A stretch of DNA of 11,017 bases, taken from positions 1 to 11,017 of the forward strand of contig SDOA01000125.1 of the NCBI GenBank assembly GCA_004524595.1. The letters run 5' to 3'. This stretch comes from Candidatus Thorarchaeota archaeon. Its GTDB lineage: Archaea; Asgardarchaeota; Thorarchaeia; Thorarchaeales; Thorarchaeaceae. The notes under the pieces were generated by a model. It did no database searches. It saw nothing but the letters and a program-made list of their open reading frames with translations, and was not told the origin of the DNA. The position numbers were made by a program, and so were the translations under genes. Positions 1-7,365 of this stretch are shown one piece after another (within the stretch, counting starts at the first letter, position 1; each line of letters begins with the position of its first letter).

Positions 1-314
1 GGATGCCCTCTCAGAATCCCATCTTCTATCTCCTCAAGGCTTTTCCCAGTCATCATGCGACCTAGAATCTTAGTTAGTGTTGTCTTTCCGCCACCATGCC
101 CACCAACTAGTAACATAGCAGAGCGAGGGACAAGAGCATTGAGAACACAAGACCCCACAATCAAAGGAAGCCGTGTTGACTGTGTTTTATCCTTTGCACC
201 AGTCACTGAATATTTTATCTCTAAATCTGTGGAGTGTACAAAGAGACCTCTACTCTCTACAATTGTTATGACGCTTCGGACTAATTCTCGTAACTTAGTT
301 GATGGTGAGTTCAT
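1..314 (-). CDS. MoxR-like AAA ATPase, N-terminal part (runs off left edge)
   Basis: Reading the minus strand from ATG at 314 gives 104 codons open to the window edge. A leading helical segment is followed by a P-loop, LLVGGHGGGKTTLTKILG (about residues 68-85), then a G-x-L-R-G-H segment at the edge. A P-loop with a GGHGGGKT core followed by 'RGH' resembles the start of archaeal MoxR-like AAA+ proteins, which act as chaperone-type ATPases on partner proteins. Walker B, sensor and arginine-finger regions lie outside the window, so the subfamily is not secure. ATG at 314 is preferred because a TATA-like box lies about 30 nt upstream, giving an almost leaderless mRNA, and no Shine-Dalgarno is seen. 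It is transcribed divergently from the SMC operon. A 94-codon plus-strand reading frame over the same region is a shadow. Confidence 0.75.
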   Translation of the reverse strand, partial: MNSPSTKLRELVRSVITIVESRGLFVHSTDLEIKYSVTGAKDKTQSTRLPLIVGSCVLNALVPRSAMLLVGGHGGGKTTLTKILGRMMTGKSLEEIEDGILRGH

Positions 315-341
315 TCTATCACAGGCAAAGATACAGTGAGT

Positions 342-347
342 CTATAA
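342..347 (-). promoter_or_regulatory. TATA-like box for the MoxR-like gene
   Basis: On the minus strand the sequence reads GTGTTATAGA; its centre is about 30 nt upstream of ATG 314. This is the spacing expected for an archaeal promoter with a leader of only a few nucleotides. Inferred from position and composition only. Confidence 0.35.
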
Positions 348-477
348 CACTTATGAACATCGCAGTATGAGGCGCGGAATCTGTGTATTTGAAGAGAAGA
401 TAGAATTCCAATGTGATTAATAATGGTGCGTAGAATAGTATAGTAAAGGGCGCGTATTTGTACCGGCTCCGAAGATG

Positions 478-483
478 TAATAT
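478..483 (+). promoter_or_regulatory. TATA-like box for the SMC operon
   Basis: TAATAT lies about 48 nt upstream of the TTG start at 528, which would put transcription initiation near 506 and leave a leader of about 20 nt with a weak GTGGGA (515-520) before the start. The interval 315-527 between the divergent genes holds no convincing gene; it appears to carry the two promoters only. Confidence 0.3.
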
Positions 484-527
484 GGTTTCATGAGAAGTTT
501 CGAGAGCCAAAAAAGTGGGATTGCAAA

Positions 528-1598
528 TTGGGCGAAGAGAGAACGTATGCTGAAGTGGTTTCACTGGTTGAACCAGAGAATCTATTGCCAACTCGATTGA
601 GTCAGTATTCTGTAGCAACAAAAGCGATGGAACAGCATGTATTAGTAAAACGTTTTGACGCAATAAAGAAAGAAATGACTGAGAACGGACTCGAGTTTGG
701 TGGACGTACATTGCTAATTGGGCCCCCAGGAACTGATTTTGAAGCGTTTTCGCACTATCTCTGTCGGGAGGTGCCTCTAAAGATGGTGCGCTTCAGAATG
801 GAGGAGATGCTCAAAGAAACAAAGGGAGAAACTAGTCTGATCAACATTGGTTTTGAGTTTGCTCGTCGACACACTCCAGCATTGGTATTGATTGAACGCC
901 TGGAATCGATAATTCCAAAAAAGAGTATCAGATCAGCAATACTTCAAGATGAACTTAAACGCACATCATGGGATAATAATGAGATTCTGGTTGTAGCCAC
1001 AACAACCAGACCCCAAGATCTGGACATAGAATCGTTAGAATCATTTGATAGGACCTATGTATTCGATTCCACTACAATGGAAGACCGAGTGAGAGTGTTT
1101 GAGCAAATTCTGAAGAATCGAGAAGATATCGATCCCACATTGCTAGCTGAACTGACAGATAACTGGGGATTTTCAGATGTCAAGCGATTAGCTATAAGTC
1201 TCTTTATGAAGGAGAGGGACACCACAGATCAAATCTCACGAAACAGGATTGAGGAGTTGATTGAGGAAAGTGGGGTTATACCATTGACAAACAGTCAATT
1301 CCTATCGTCGCTCTCACAGAGGACAAGTGGGATAGCAAAACCAAAGATAGAAGAATTATATCATGAATATCCTGATGATTTTCTTGATCAGCTCTATCTT
1401 CTTGCAGTTAGTGAAGATTATGCGAATACGCAAAGAGTGATTGAAGTGCTTAACGAAGGAATGCCCCTGTCAAAACCAGACCACGAATTTCTCTCTAGGC
1501 ATCCGTATCTTCTAAACGGGTCTCCTGAGGACCGATTAACAAGACTTCTCAGGGCAAAGAAGAGTAGCGATAGGCTTCAAAGAATTATGGGACGTTAA
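528..1598 (+). CDS. AAA-family pseudo-ATPase of the SMC operon
   Basis: A 356-residue protein with the fold signature of a CDC48/FtsH-class AAA domain but without its catalytic residues. The Walker A region reads GPPGTDFEAF (residues 65-74) where GPPGTGKT is expected, so the lysine and threonine are gone. The Walker B region reads LVLIERLESI (119-128) where hhhIDEhD is expected, so the catalytic glutamate is arginine. The sensor-1 region reads ATTTRP with Thr replacing Asn, and no arginine-finger RPGRFD is present (ESFDR at 171-175). The lid helix with GFSDVK (214-219) is kept, so the fold is probably intact. Residues about 230-356 form a helical tail I do not recognise. TTG at 528 is the first start after the in-frame stop at 429; ATG at codon 34 is an alternative. 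It ends 15 nt before SMC, so the two are surely co-transcribed. Probable role: non-hydrolysing scaffold or regulator of the SMC complex (inference). Confidence 0.7.
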   Translation: MGEERTYAEVVSLVEPENLLPTRLSQYSVATKAMEQHVLVKRFDAIKKEMTENGLEFGGRTLLIGPPGTDFEAFSHYLCREVPLKMVRFRMEEMLKETKGETSLINIGFEFARRHTPALVLIERLESIIPKKSIRSAILQDELKRTSWDNNEILVVATTTRPQDLDIESLESFDRTYVFDSTTMEDRVRVFEQILKNREDIDPTLLAELTDNWGFSDVKRLAISLFMKERDTTDQISRNRIEELIEESGVIPLTNSQFLSSLSQRTSGIAKPKIEELYHEYPDDFLDQLYLLAVSEDYANTQRVIEVLNEGMPLSKPDHEFLSRHPYLLNGSPEDRLTRLLRAKKSSDRLQRIMGR

Positions 1599-1600
1599 CT

Positions 1601-1606
1601 AGGGGA
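1601..1606 (+). promoter_or_regulatory. Ribosome-binding site deciding the SMC start
   Basis: AGGGGA lies 7 nt before TTG 1614, supporting this TTG as the SMC start. The coding sequence from this TTG reaches the P-loop at residue 35, the normal distance for an SMC protein. Confidence 0.5.
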
Positions 1607-1613
1607 ATACCAT

Positions 1614-4600
1614 TTGGGAAATATCAGAGCGTATATTGAATCAGTAAAACTGGACAATTTTCTGTCATTCTATTCAGGGATAGTTATATTCGATAAAGGG
1701 TTGACTGTCCTTGCTGGACCAAATGGTTCTGGAAAGACATCCATATTTCACGCTCTGAAGTTTGGTCTTGGATCAAATCAGCGTGAGAATCGTTATGTCA
1801 AATGGAGTGACTTCATCAGACATGGAGCCTCTACTGCTCAAGTTGAAGTTATAGTAAATGTGAATGGTCAGAATAGAAAGTTTCTGAGGAAAATAGATCG
1901 TGATGGAATTCCTAGAGCATATGTTGATGGGCGAAGAGTAAAAGCTGCTGAACACCGATTAATCGTTGATTCTTTTGGTTTAGATACTGATAATCCCTTG
2001 GTGTTTATTCCTCAAGAGAGAATCAACGCAATTCGCGATATGGATCCTTATGAAGTACGAAAATTAGTAGAAGAGGGTACTGGACTTAACATATTGAGGG
2101 ATAGAATTGTATTGCAGGAAACCGAAGTTATTCAAAGCCGTCAGAAACTTACTGCAGCGCTTACAGAATCTAAATCTGTTGAGAGAGAATTGGAATTATT
2201 AAAACATGATCTAGACAGACTTGAGAAAAAACGAGTCCTACAAGAAAAAGAGAGAATCTTGGAACTGGATCTTAAGTGGGCATCATTTTATGATATAACT
2301 GAGAAGATCAAGACAATCAAAGGAGAAATTGAGAATAAAGAAACAGGACTAATTTCGATACTCGATGAACAGGCTCAGATTCAGAAACAAGTCGAAGACA
2401 ATGAGAAACAGACACAGGATTTGGATACAAGACTTTCAGGGCTGCAAACCGAGATTGGGAGAATTTCAGCTAAAATTGAGGAAGAGAATAGAAATCTCAG
2501 CAGAATCAAAGGAGATTCACAGAATCAAGTAAATGAATTTCAAGAATTAGAAAAAGAAGTAAAATCAGAAAGCAGAAAGAAAGAGAAACTCAAAGAAGAT
2601 ATTGAAAGAATATGCTCTACAAAAGAAGAGACCATGGAGAAACAACGTCAAGTAAGAGAAGAACTTCAAGAGATCGATGACGAACGATTAGAAATACGTG
2701 AGGAACTCGAAGCGTTTGCAGAATGGAATACAAAGAGAGCGGAAACTCATGGAAAATACAAGGCTCTTCAGGCTGAAATAGAAGGAAAAGACCTGCTCAT
2801 GAGGAGTGTGCGTGAAAGACTCCAAGTTGAAGAAGCAGAGCTTGAATCAATTCAAAGTAAATGGTCACAAGTATGGACTGAGATGGAAAAAGCTGATGAG
2901 AAGGAACTCACCTTAAGAAAAGGAAGGATTGAGAGAGATATTTCGATTCTCAATGAAGAGCGTTTTCGACAAAGTAGTCTCATGTCGCAGCTCCAAAAGG
3001 AAATAGATGAGCTTCAGGTGAGATTATCAGAGACCTCTAAACGAATACCAGAAGCAGTAAGAGAACTTAAAGAGGCAGTATTGGAGCACAAATTAATATC
3101 GGTATCAGGTCCAATAATAGAATTATTCAGTGCTGATGATTCGATTTCTACTGCCGTGGAGGCTGTTCTAGATGGCAACTTAGCTTTAGCATTCATTGTC
3201 ACGGAAGAATCTGAATTTCAAATACTTCAGAAGCTTAGAGATAATTTAAACGCTCCATCACCACTAATTCTGTTGAACTCTAAAACTGAAACGATATCAC
3301 TACCTTCTCTAACTGCATCTACTGGAGTTGAGGGATGGCTTTGGGAAAGACTAAACATAGATGATAAGACTAAAGGTCTCTTGCAAAGAGCAATTGGAAA
3401 TTATGTGCTTACAAAATCTGCAAAAATAGCAAATCGGATTGCAGTGAAAGAAAACCTGAGAGCAGTGTCAATTGATGGGCATATCATAATTCCATCCGAG
3501 GATAAGATAGTGAGCAATCCTAAAATTGAACCCTCAGGCATGGTTTCTACAGCTCCATTACAAGCACGTCTATCGAGAGCAAATAAAGATCTAATTGTGG
3601 TGAGAAAACAAGTTACAGACACAATGAGTAGTATTGATAGTCTAGCCAATGAAAGAGAACAAGTTTTAGACCTGTTAAGTCAGATGACTCGATGGAGTGG
3701 AACTTGGGAGAGAAGAAAGAAGCTTTTAGAATCCATTCCAGAACAAGAAGAAAGACTTGCTGTATTGGGCAATGAGCTTGAGATTCTCCAAGACGAATTA
3801 GCAAAATCAGAACGTGAACTTCGAAAATTGGATAACACACAACCACCTGAGAGAAGCAGACTCATCGGACAAGACTCAGCGCTTAAAATGAAACAAAGGC
3901 GATTGCAAACAGATTTGAGTCGAATAGATGGTCGAGCAAATGCAGCTGAGAGAGATGAGGAACTAAAACGACAAGACCTAAAGAGAACAATAGAAAATCT
4001 AGATGTCCTAACTAATAGTCTGGAAGAGTTGCGAAGAGAGATTAAACAAAACAAGAATACAGCTTCTGAGATTCTTGAGAATATTGAAGTCATGAAGAGT
4101 AGTCAAGAGGCAATACGCAAGCAAAAAGAAACAGTCATTGAAGAACTAACAAGGTTGAAAGAAGTGAATCGTCTGCTCAGTGGACGGACTGTTGAGCTGA
4201 ATTTGATAGGAAAGGAACGAAAGTTACAGGTTCTTCAAGCAAAAAGGCAATTGACGAACATGGAATATGACCTTGAAAATATTGAACGAGAACTTCAACA
4301 ATTAGAAAAACCGAGTCTTGTGAGACCACTTGATCAAGTGAGAGATGAACTAGTCAAGCTTCGTCATATTCTTGATGATTATCAAGATGTTTCTGAGAGT
4401 GTTGCACATACTGAGACTCAACTCAAAGGACGATTAACAGTTCTTGTTCAACGAGTTGATGAACTACAAGAAGAGTTTGATGAGGCGGAAGCAGCTGTCA
4501 AAAATATACGAGAGCAATACCACAATGGCATGAACGATACCCTTCGGCAGGTCGAGAGGGGTGTTAATGATGTACTCGGTACTGTTCAGTTCCCTGGAAG

Positions 4601-4985
4601 TGTAAGATTCGAACTTGCGATGAGAGAAGGCGATTACGGAGTTGAATTCAAATCAAGAATTAAAGCAGAAGGCTATGGTGAAATCAGCGCTGGATCTGGT
4701 GGGGAGAGATCACTCATTGCGATTTCTCTAATCCTTGCTCTACAAAGATTCAATCCTGCACCAGTCTATGTTCTTGATGAAGTGGATACTTTCTTAGATG
4801 CCACAAATACAGAACTTGTAAGTAGACTTTTACATGATGCATCGAGAAGAAGCCAATTTGTCTTGCTTACTCCAGCGAAAAGTACGCATCTTCTAAAACA
4901 TGCTGATAAGATACTTGGTGTGGTTTCGCCAAACGGTGTAGAACCCTCTATTATCATTGAAAGTCCAAAGTTCAAGGGGCAGTAG
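1614..4985 (+). CDS. smc: SMC chromosome segregation/condensation ATPase
   Basis: A 1123-residue SMC protein, close to the usual length. Head N-lobe: Walker A GPNGSGKT at 35-42 and Q-loop FIPQERI with Gln134. A long heptad-rich coiled coil runs from about 165 to 490, a hinge domain from about 494 to 645 (starting near GPIIELF, ending near EPSG), and the returning coil to about 960. Head C-lobe: signature motif GSGGERS at 1027-1033, Walker B YVLDEVD with Asp1055 and Glu1056, and D-loop FLDATN. The central globular hinge with no CxxC zinc hook separates it from Rad50. SMC dimers hydrolyse ATP to organise and segregate DNA, bridged by a kleisin, which here is encoded 11 nt downstream. Oddities: the signature has Gly where LSGGE has Leu, and the H-loop region reads LLTPAK, with Pro where bacterial SMCs have His. 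Confidence 0.97.
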   Translation: MGNIRAYIESVKLDNFLSFYSGIVIFDKGLTVLAGPNGSGKTSIFHALKFGLGSNQRENRYVKWSDFIRHGASTAQVEVIVNVNGQNRKFLRKIDRDGIPRAYVDGRRVKAAEHRLIVDSFGLDTDNPLVFIPQERINAIRDMDPYEVRKLVEEGTGLNILRDRIVLQETEVIQSRQKLTAALTESKSVERELELLKHDLDRLEKKRVLQEKERILELDLKWASFYDITEKIKTIKGEIENKETGLISILDEQAQIQKQVEDNEKQTQDLDTRLSGLQTEIGRISAKIEEENRNLSRIKGDSQNQVNEFQELEKEVKSESRKKEKLKEDIERICSTKEETMEKQRQVREELQEIDDERLEIREELEAFAEWNTKRAETHGKYKALQAEIEGKDLLMRSVRERLQVEEAELESIQSKWSQVWTEMEKADEKELTLRKGRIERDISILNEERFRQSSLMSQLQKEIDELQVRLSETSKRIPEAVRELKEAVLEHKLISVSGPIIELFSADDSISTAVEAVLDGNLALAFIVTEESEFQILQKLRDNLNAPSPLILLNSKTETISLPSLTASTGVEGWLWERLNIDDKTKGLLQRAIGNYVLTKSAKIANRIAVKENLRAVSIDGHIIIPSEDKIVSNPKIEPSGMVSTAPLQARLSRANKDLIVVRKQVTDTMSSIDSLANEREQVLDLLSQMTRWSGTWERRKKLLESIPEQEERLAVLGNELEILQDELAKSERELRKLDNTQPPERSRLIGQDSALKMKQRRLQTDLSRIDGRANAAERDEELKRQDLKRTIENLDVLTNSLEELRREIKQNKNTASEILENIEVMKSSQEAIRKQKETVIEELTRLKEVNRLLSGRTVELNLIGKERKLQVLQAKRQLTNMEYDLENIERELQQLEKPSLVRPLDQVRDELVKLRHILDDYQDVSESVAHTETQLKGRLTVLVQRVDELQEEFDEAEAAVKNIREQYHNGMNDTLRQVERGVNDVLGTVQFPGSVRFELAMREGDYGVEFKSRIKAEGYGEISAGSGGERSLIAISLILALQRFNPAPVYVLDEVDTFLDATNTELVSRLLHDASRRSQFVLLTPAKSTHLLKHADKILGVVSPNGVEPSIIIESPKFKGQ

Positions 4986-4990
4986 GAGAG
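4985..4990 (+). promoter_or_regulatory. Ribosome-binding site of the kleisin gene
   Basis: GGAGAG begins on the last base of the SMC stop codon and lies 6 nt before ATG 4997. The overlap suggests translation of the kleisin gene is linked to that of SMC. Confidence 0.6.
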
Positions 4991-4996
4991 AAGTAA

Positions 4997-5650
4997 ATGA
5001 ATGATATTAGCACCTTAGCAGAAAAGGTCTATGATATAGTGCGAGCTGTACGTTCAGGGAATATTGATCCATTGGAATTACGTTTGACTGATTCCTACCG
5101 AGAACTCCAAGAACTCGTCGCAGAGCTAGATAACAGGATTGACATTGATGAAATGTTAAACGAGGTTCTTGGAGCGAAGGTAAATCGTGTGCAAGAATTA
5201 GCTCGCGTTCTAGCGTCTCCAGAAATATATGTAGCTCGACTTAAAGGAAAATCAACAAGGGACCTAGCAAAACTATTGAGAGTTAGGCAACCTGTCATTT
5301 TTAATGATCTTGAATACGACTCGTTGAATGGATCCCTTGAACGTGTTATGCAACTTATAGATGCACTATCTCGTGAACCTCAAGAGGAGAACATTCCAAA
5401 GAGTATAGGATTACCAAATGGATTTGTCTTGGAAACAGAAGATGCTGTGTTTATGGAAGACATTGATGCATTCCTTGACTCGATACCATATGATGGAAAG
5501 GTAATTTTTGATGACATCGTAGAAGACAAGGAATTTGATGTATTCCTTAAGAATTTCTTATACATCATCATCCTTGTTTCACGAGGAAGACTCCATTATA
5601 ATCCTGTTACGCGTCAGCTCTGGAGACCCATTGCTCCTGAAGCAACCTGA
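4997..5650 (+). CDS. scpA: ScpA-like kleisin
   Basis: A 217-residue protein immediately downstream of SMC with the layout of archaeal ScpA. The N-terminal helical region has DIVRAVRSGNIDPLELRLTD (residues about 13-32), matching the family pattern of a helix, 'G-x-I-D-P-x-x-x', and a second helix that binds the SMC coiled-coil neck. The middle is acidic and low in conservation. The C-terminal region (about 170-212) reads F-x-x-F-L-x-x-x-L-Y-I-I-I-L-V-S-R-G-R-L, then a strand ending RQLWRPI, as in the kleisin winged helix that caps the SMC head. Role: bridges the two heads of the SMC dimer and recruits ScpB/KITE subunits. The assignment rests on pattern and context; similarity is weak by eye. 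Its 3' end faces the exporter gene with only 7 nt between stop codons. Confidence 0.7.
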   Translation: MNDISTLAEKVYDIVRAVRSGNIDPLELRLTDSYRELQELVAELDNRIDIDEMLNEVLGAKVNRVQELARVLASPEIYVARLKGKSTRDLAKLLRVRQPVIFNDLEYDSLNGSLERVMQLIDALSREPQEENIPKSIGLPNGFVLETEDAVFMEDIDAFLDSIPYDGKVIFDDIVEDKEFDVFLKNFLYIIILVSRGRLHYNPVTRQLWRPIAPEAT

Positions 5651-5657
5651 TTCATGG

Positions 5658-7007
5658 TTATGATGAAACTTCAACCAAGACATCTTCCACAAGAGGCTCA
5701 GGAATATCATTCTTGTTCGTAATTTTCGAATGAAGACTGAATTTAGCAATTGCCACGAAACCAACAAGTGATACGAAGACAAGAGCTAGTGCAGCTCCAA
5801 TGAATGGAGGACCTGTGGATCCAACAGATTCAGCCCAAAAACCACCAATACCCATTCCCATTACTTGTATCGCAGTAAATGCAACATTGAGAAGTGCAAA
5901 TACACGTCCCCGTAATTTGTCTTCAACCAGTTCCTGCATAAGAACAGTAAGGGGAATATTAAGCACAACATCAACTGCCCCAATCATAGCCCAGGAGAGC
6001 ATGACTGTAATTAAATCGAATGCAAGAATAAGCGCAAAGACTGCTATACCTGCTAAGAATCCTGCAAAAGATACCAAATAGAGAGGTTTGTCAATTCTCT
6101 TCTTTTTGCTGAAATAAATTGCAGTAGCAGCTCCTGAGGCAGCTCCAGAGCTCAAGACGAGTCCAATCTGAGCAGACCCAAGACTGAGTTCACCCTCTAG
6201 ATAAGGCATAAAGAGAGCATTCAAGATACCAGAGGAAATAGCTATCAACATTGCAAAGACAAAGAGGAAGGAGAGAATAGAGTTTCCTGCAACATATTTC
6301 GCTCCTTGGATAATTTGTGCTCGGAGAGTATCACGATCTGTAACATCTCGAGAAGGTATCAGATTTGTTTCTATTCCCTTTAGTGCAATAGCTGAGATGA
6401 GAAATGTCATTGCTGTGATTGCAAATGCCATGAAATAATCTGGGGCAAGGAGCGCAACAAGAATACCACCGAGAGGAGGGACAATCAACTGAACAACCTG
6501 AAAAGTCATCTGAGATAGAGAGTTTGCAGCAACTAATTCGTTCCCTTCAACAAGATTTGGAATAGATGCGCTCCTTGCCGGAAAGAACCAAGCGTTTGCT
6601 GTGGCAAAGATGAATGTAAGCAAATATACCCAGTATATGGTAGGAATAAATGATGGAAAGTATATTGTCAACGGAATAAATAGGATAGTAATAGCTCGAA
6701 TAATATCAGATGCAACCATTATCTTCTTACGATTCCATTGATCCACATATACGCCAATAAAGCCAGCAAAGAGAACAACTGGAATTGTTTGAACCATTGC
6801 AAGGATAGCCATTGCCATGGGAGAGCCAGTTAGTCCATATGCATAGAACATAAGAGCGAGAGAACAGACGGCAGTTCCAATATTCGAGACTAATTGTCCA
6901 GACCACAGTCGTGCAAAATCACGGTGGCCAAGTACGGTCTGAAAACCAATCTGCTTCTCGCCTTGAAGCTCAGTGTGAATTGACTCTAACTCAGCCAAAG
7001 CTTTCAT
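5658..7007 (-). CDS. MFS exporter (macrolide-efflux/EntS-like)
   Basis: A 449-residue protein with about 12 hydrophobic segments, typical of the major facilitator superfamily. The motif-A loop between segments 2 and 3 reads GVYVDQWNRKKIM (85-97), with the Gly, Asp and Arg-Lys-Lys typical of the MFS_3/MefA/EntS group of drug and siderophore exporters. A central cytoplasmic linker with charged residues (about 215-235) separates the two six-helix halves. It likely exports a small molecule or peptide by proton antiport; the substrate cannot be read from the sequence. It is the last gene of an operon with four micro-ORFs and overlaps the last of these by ATGA. Start: ATG 7007 abuts an AGGAG with zero spacing, whereas TTG at codon 4 (6998) lies 9 nt from it; the TTG may be the true start. 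A stop codon lies two codons upstream. Confidence 0.9.
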   Translation of the reverse strand: MKALAELESIHTELQGEKQIGFQTVLGHRDFARLWSGQLVSNIGTAVCSLALMFYAYGLTGSPMAMAILAMVQTIPVVLFAGFIGVYVDQWNRKKIMVASDIIRAITILFIPLTIYFPSFIPTIYWVYLLTFIFATANAWFFPARSASIPNLVEGNELVAANSLSQMTFQVVQLIVPPLGGILVALLAPDYFMAFAITAMTFLISAIALKGIETNLIPSRDVTDRDTLRAQIIQGAKYVAGNSILSFLFVFAMLIAISSGILNALFMPYLEGELSLGSAQIGLVLSSGAASGAATAIYFSKKKRIDKPLYLVSFAGFLAGIAVFALILAFDLITVMLSWAMIGAVDVVLNIPLTVLMQELVEDKLRGRVFALLNVAFTAIQVMGMGIGGFWAESVGSTGPPFIGAALALVFVSLVGFVAIAKFSLHSKITNKNDIPEPLVEDVLVEVSS

Positions 7008-7102
7008 CTCCTAAAGTATGCTCTCGCAATTGCATCAGTAGAGATCATTGATTTCTCAATGTTCCATTTTCGCGTAATAGGTCCAAAGTTTGTGAGACTC
7101 AT
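7004..7102 (-). CDS. Micro-ORF 4: 32-residue STDA-motif peptide
   Basis: ATG 7102 to TGA 7004 encodes 32 residues, from MSLTNFGP to the C-terminus ISTDAIARAYFRR. A strong site, GAGGTG (7108-7113), lies 5 nt before the ATG, and the TGA overlaps the exporter ATG by 4 nt. It aligns without gaps with micro-ORF 1: Leu3, Thr4, Pro8, Lys12, Ser21-Thr22-Asp23-Ala24-Ile25, Ala28 and Tyr29 are identical. The peptide is basic, has no signal peptide and no cysteine, and is not recognised. It may be an exported or modified peptide, or a translated leader controlling the exporter. Confidence 0.6.
   Translation of the reverse strand: MSLTNFGPITRKWNIEKSMISTDAIARAYFRR
7008..7012 (-). promoter_or_regulatory. 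Ribosome-binding site of the exporter gene
   Basis: AGGAG on the minus strand lies directly before ATG 7007 and 9 nt before TTG 6998. It sits inside the last codons of the upstream 32-residue ORF, so ribosomes ending there could restart on the exporter gene. Confidence 0.5.
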
Positions 7103-7103
7103 C

Positions 7104-7214
7104 TTAACACCTCAATTTGGAAGTGAATGCTCGAGCCAGAGCATCTGTTGACTGAATTCTAATGATGAAACATTCACGAGCAACTTGTCTTGTTAGTGTG
7201 GTATTTTTTGTCAT
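7104..7214 (-). CDS. Micro-ORF 3: 36-residue STDA-motif peptide
   Basis: ATG 7214 to TAA 7104 encodes 36 residues with the motif QSTDALARAF at residues 21-30 and a C-terminal Cys36; a second cysteine is at 15. AGGAG (7228-7232) lies 13 nt upstream, rather far, with a GTGA closer in; an in-frame stop just upstream excludes a longer frame. Its stop is separated from the start of micro-ORF 4 by one base. The motif matches micro-ORFs 1 and 4, with serine encoded by TCA, AGC and TCT respectively, so similarity is kept at the protein level rather than by a recent DNA duplication. Function unknown. Confidence 0.5.
   Translation of the reverse strand: MTKNTTLTRQVARECFIIRIQSTDALARAFTSKLRC
7108..7113 (-). 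promoter_or_regulatory. Ribosome-binding site of micro-ORF 4
   Basis: GAGGTG on the minus strand is six bases complementary to the archaeal 16S 3' end and lies 5 nt before ATG 7102. It is the best ribosome-binding site in the operon and the main argument that so short a frame is translated. It overlaps the last codons of micro-ORF 3. Confidence 0.65.
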
Positions 7215-7230
7215 TGTCGTTCACACACTC

Positions 7231-7359
7231 CTAGATCTTGGTCACTGGATATACTACTTCTGGGCTAGAATGACCAATTCTACGGCCACTAGGTGACCAA
7301 TCCTCAATTAATGTGGGATCTGCAACGATATTGGTTGTTCTGTTTTCAGCGATTTTCAT
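7231..7359 (-). CDS. Micro-ORF 2: 42-residue unrelated small protein
   Basis: ATG 7359 to TAG 7231 encodes 42 residues; ATG 7365, directly after the stop of micro-ORF 1, would add two. The second ATG is preferred because GAGGT (7368-7372) lies 8 nt before it. The C-terminal part reads DWSPSGRRIGHSSP, then EVVYPVTKI, rich in Ser, Pro and Gly with one Trp. It lacks the STDA motif of its neighbours and matches no family I know. It may be a second type of precursor peptide or an accessory protein. The inverted and direct TTGGTCA repeats in this stretch lie inside its codons. Confidence 0.45.
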   Translation of the reverse strand: MKIAENRTTNIVADPTLIEDWSPSGRRIGHSSPEVVYPVTKI

Positions 7360-7365
7360 TCTCAT

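Noticed and set aside
55..339. Plus-strand 94-codon frame
   Set aside because: It is antisense to the MoxR-like gene, whose minus-strand frame has a clear P-loop.
367..420. Short plus-strand frame from ATG 367 in the divergent promoter region
   Set aside because: Only 17 codons, no ribosome-binding site, no similarity to the micro-ORFs.
3680..4093. Minus-strand 137-codon frame inside smc (and similar shorter ones)
   Set aside because: Serine/arginine-rich shadow of the SMC coiled coil; no start signals or domain.
7123..7177. Nested inverted repeats (GTGAATG/CATTCAC and ATGCTC/GAGCAT) as an attenuator
   Set aside because: Short stems inside the codons of micro-ORF 3 with no T tract; chance or codon constraint is enough to explain them.
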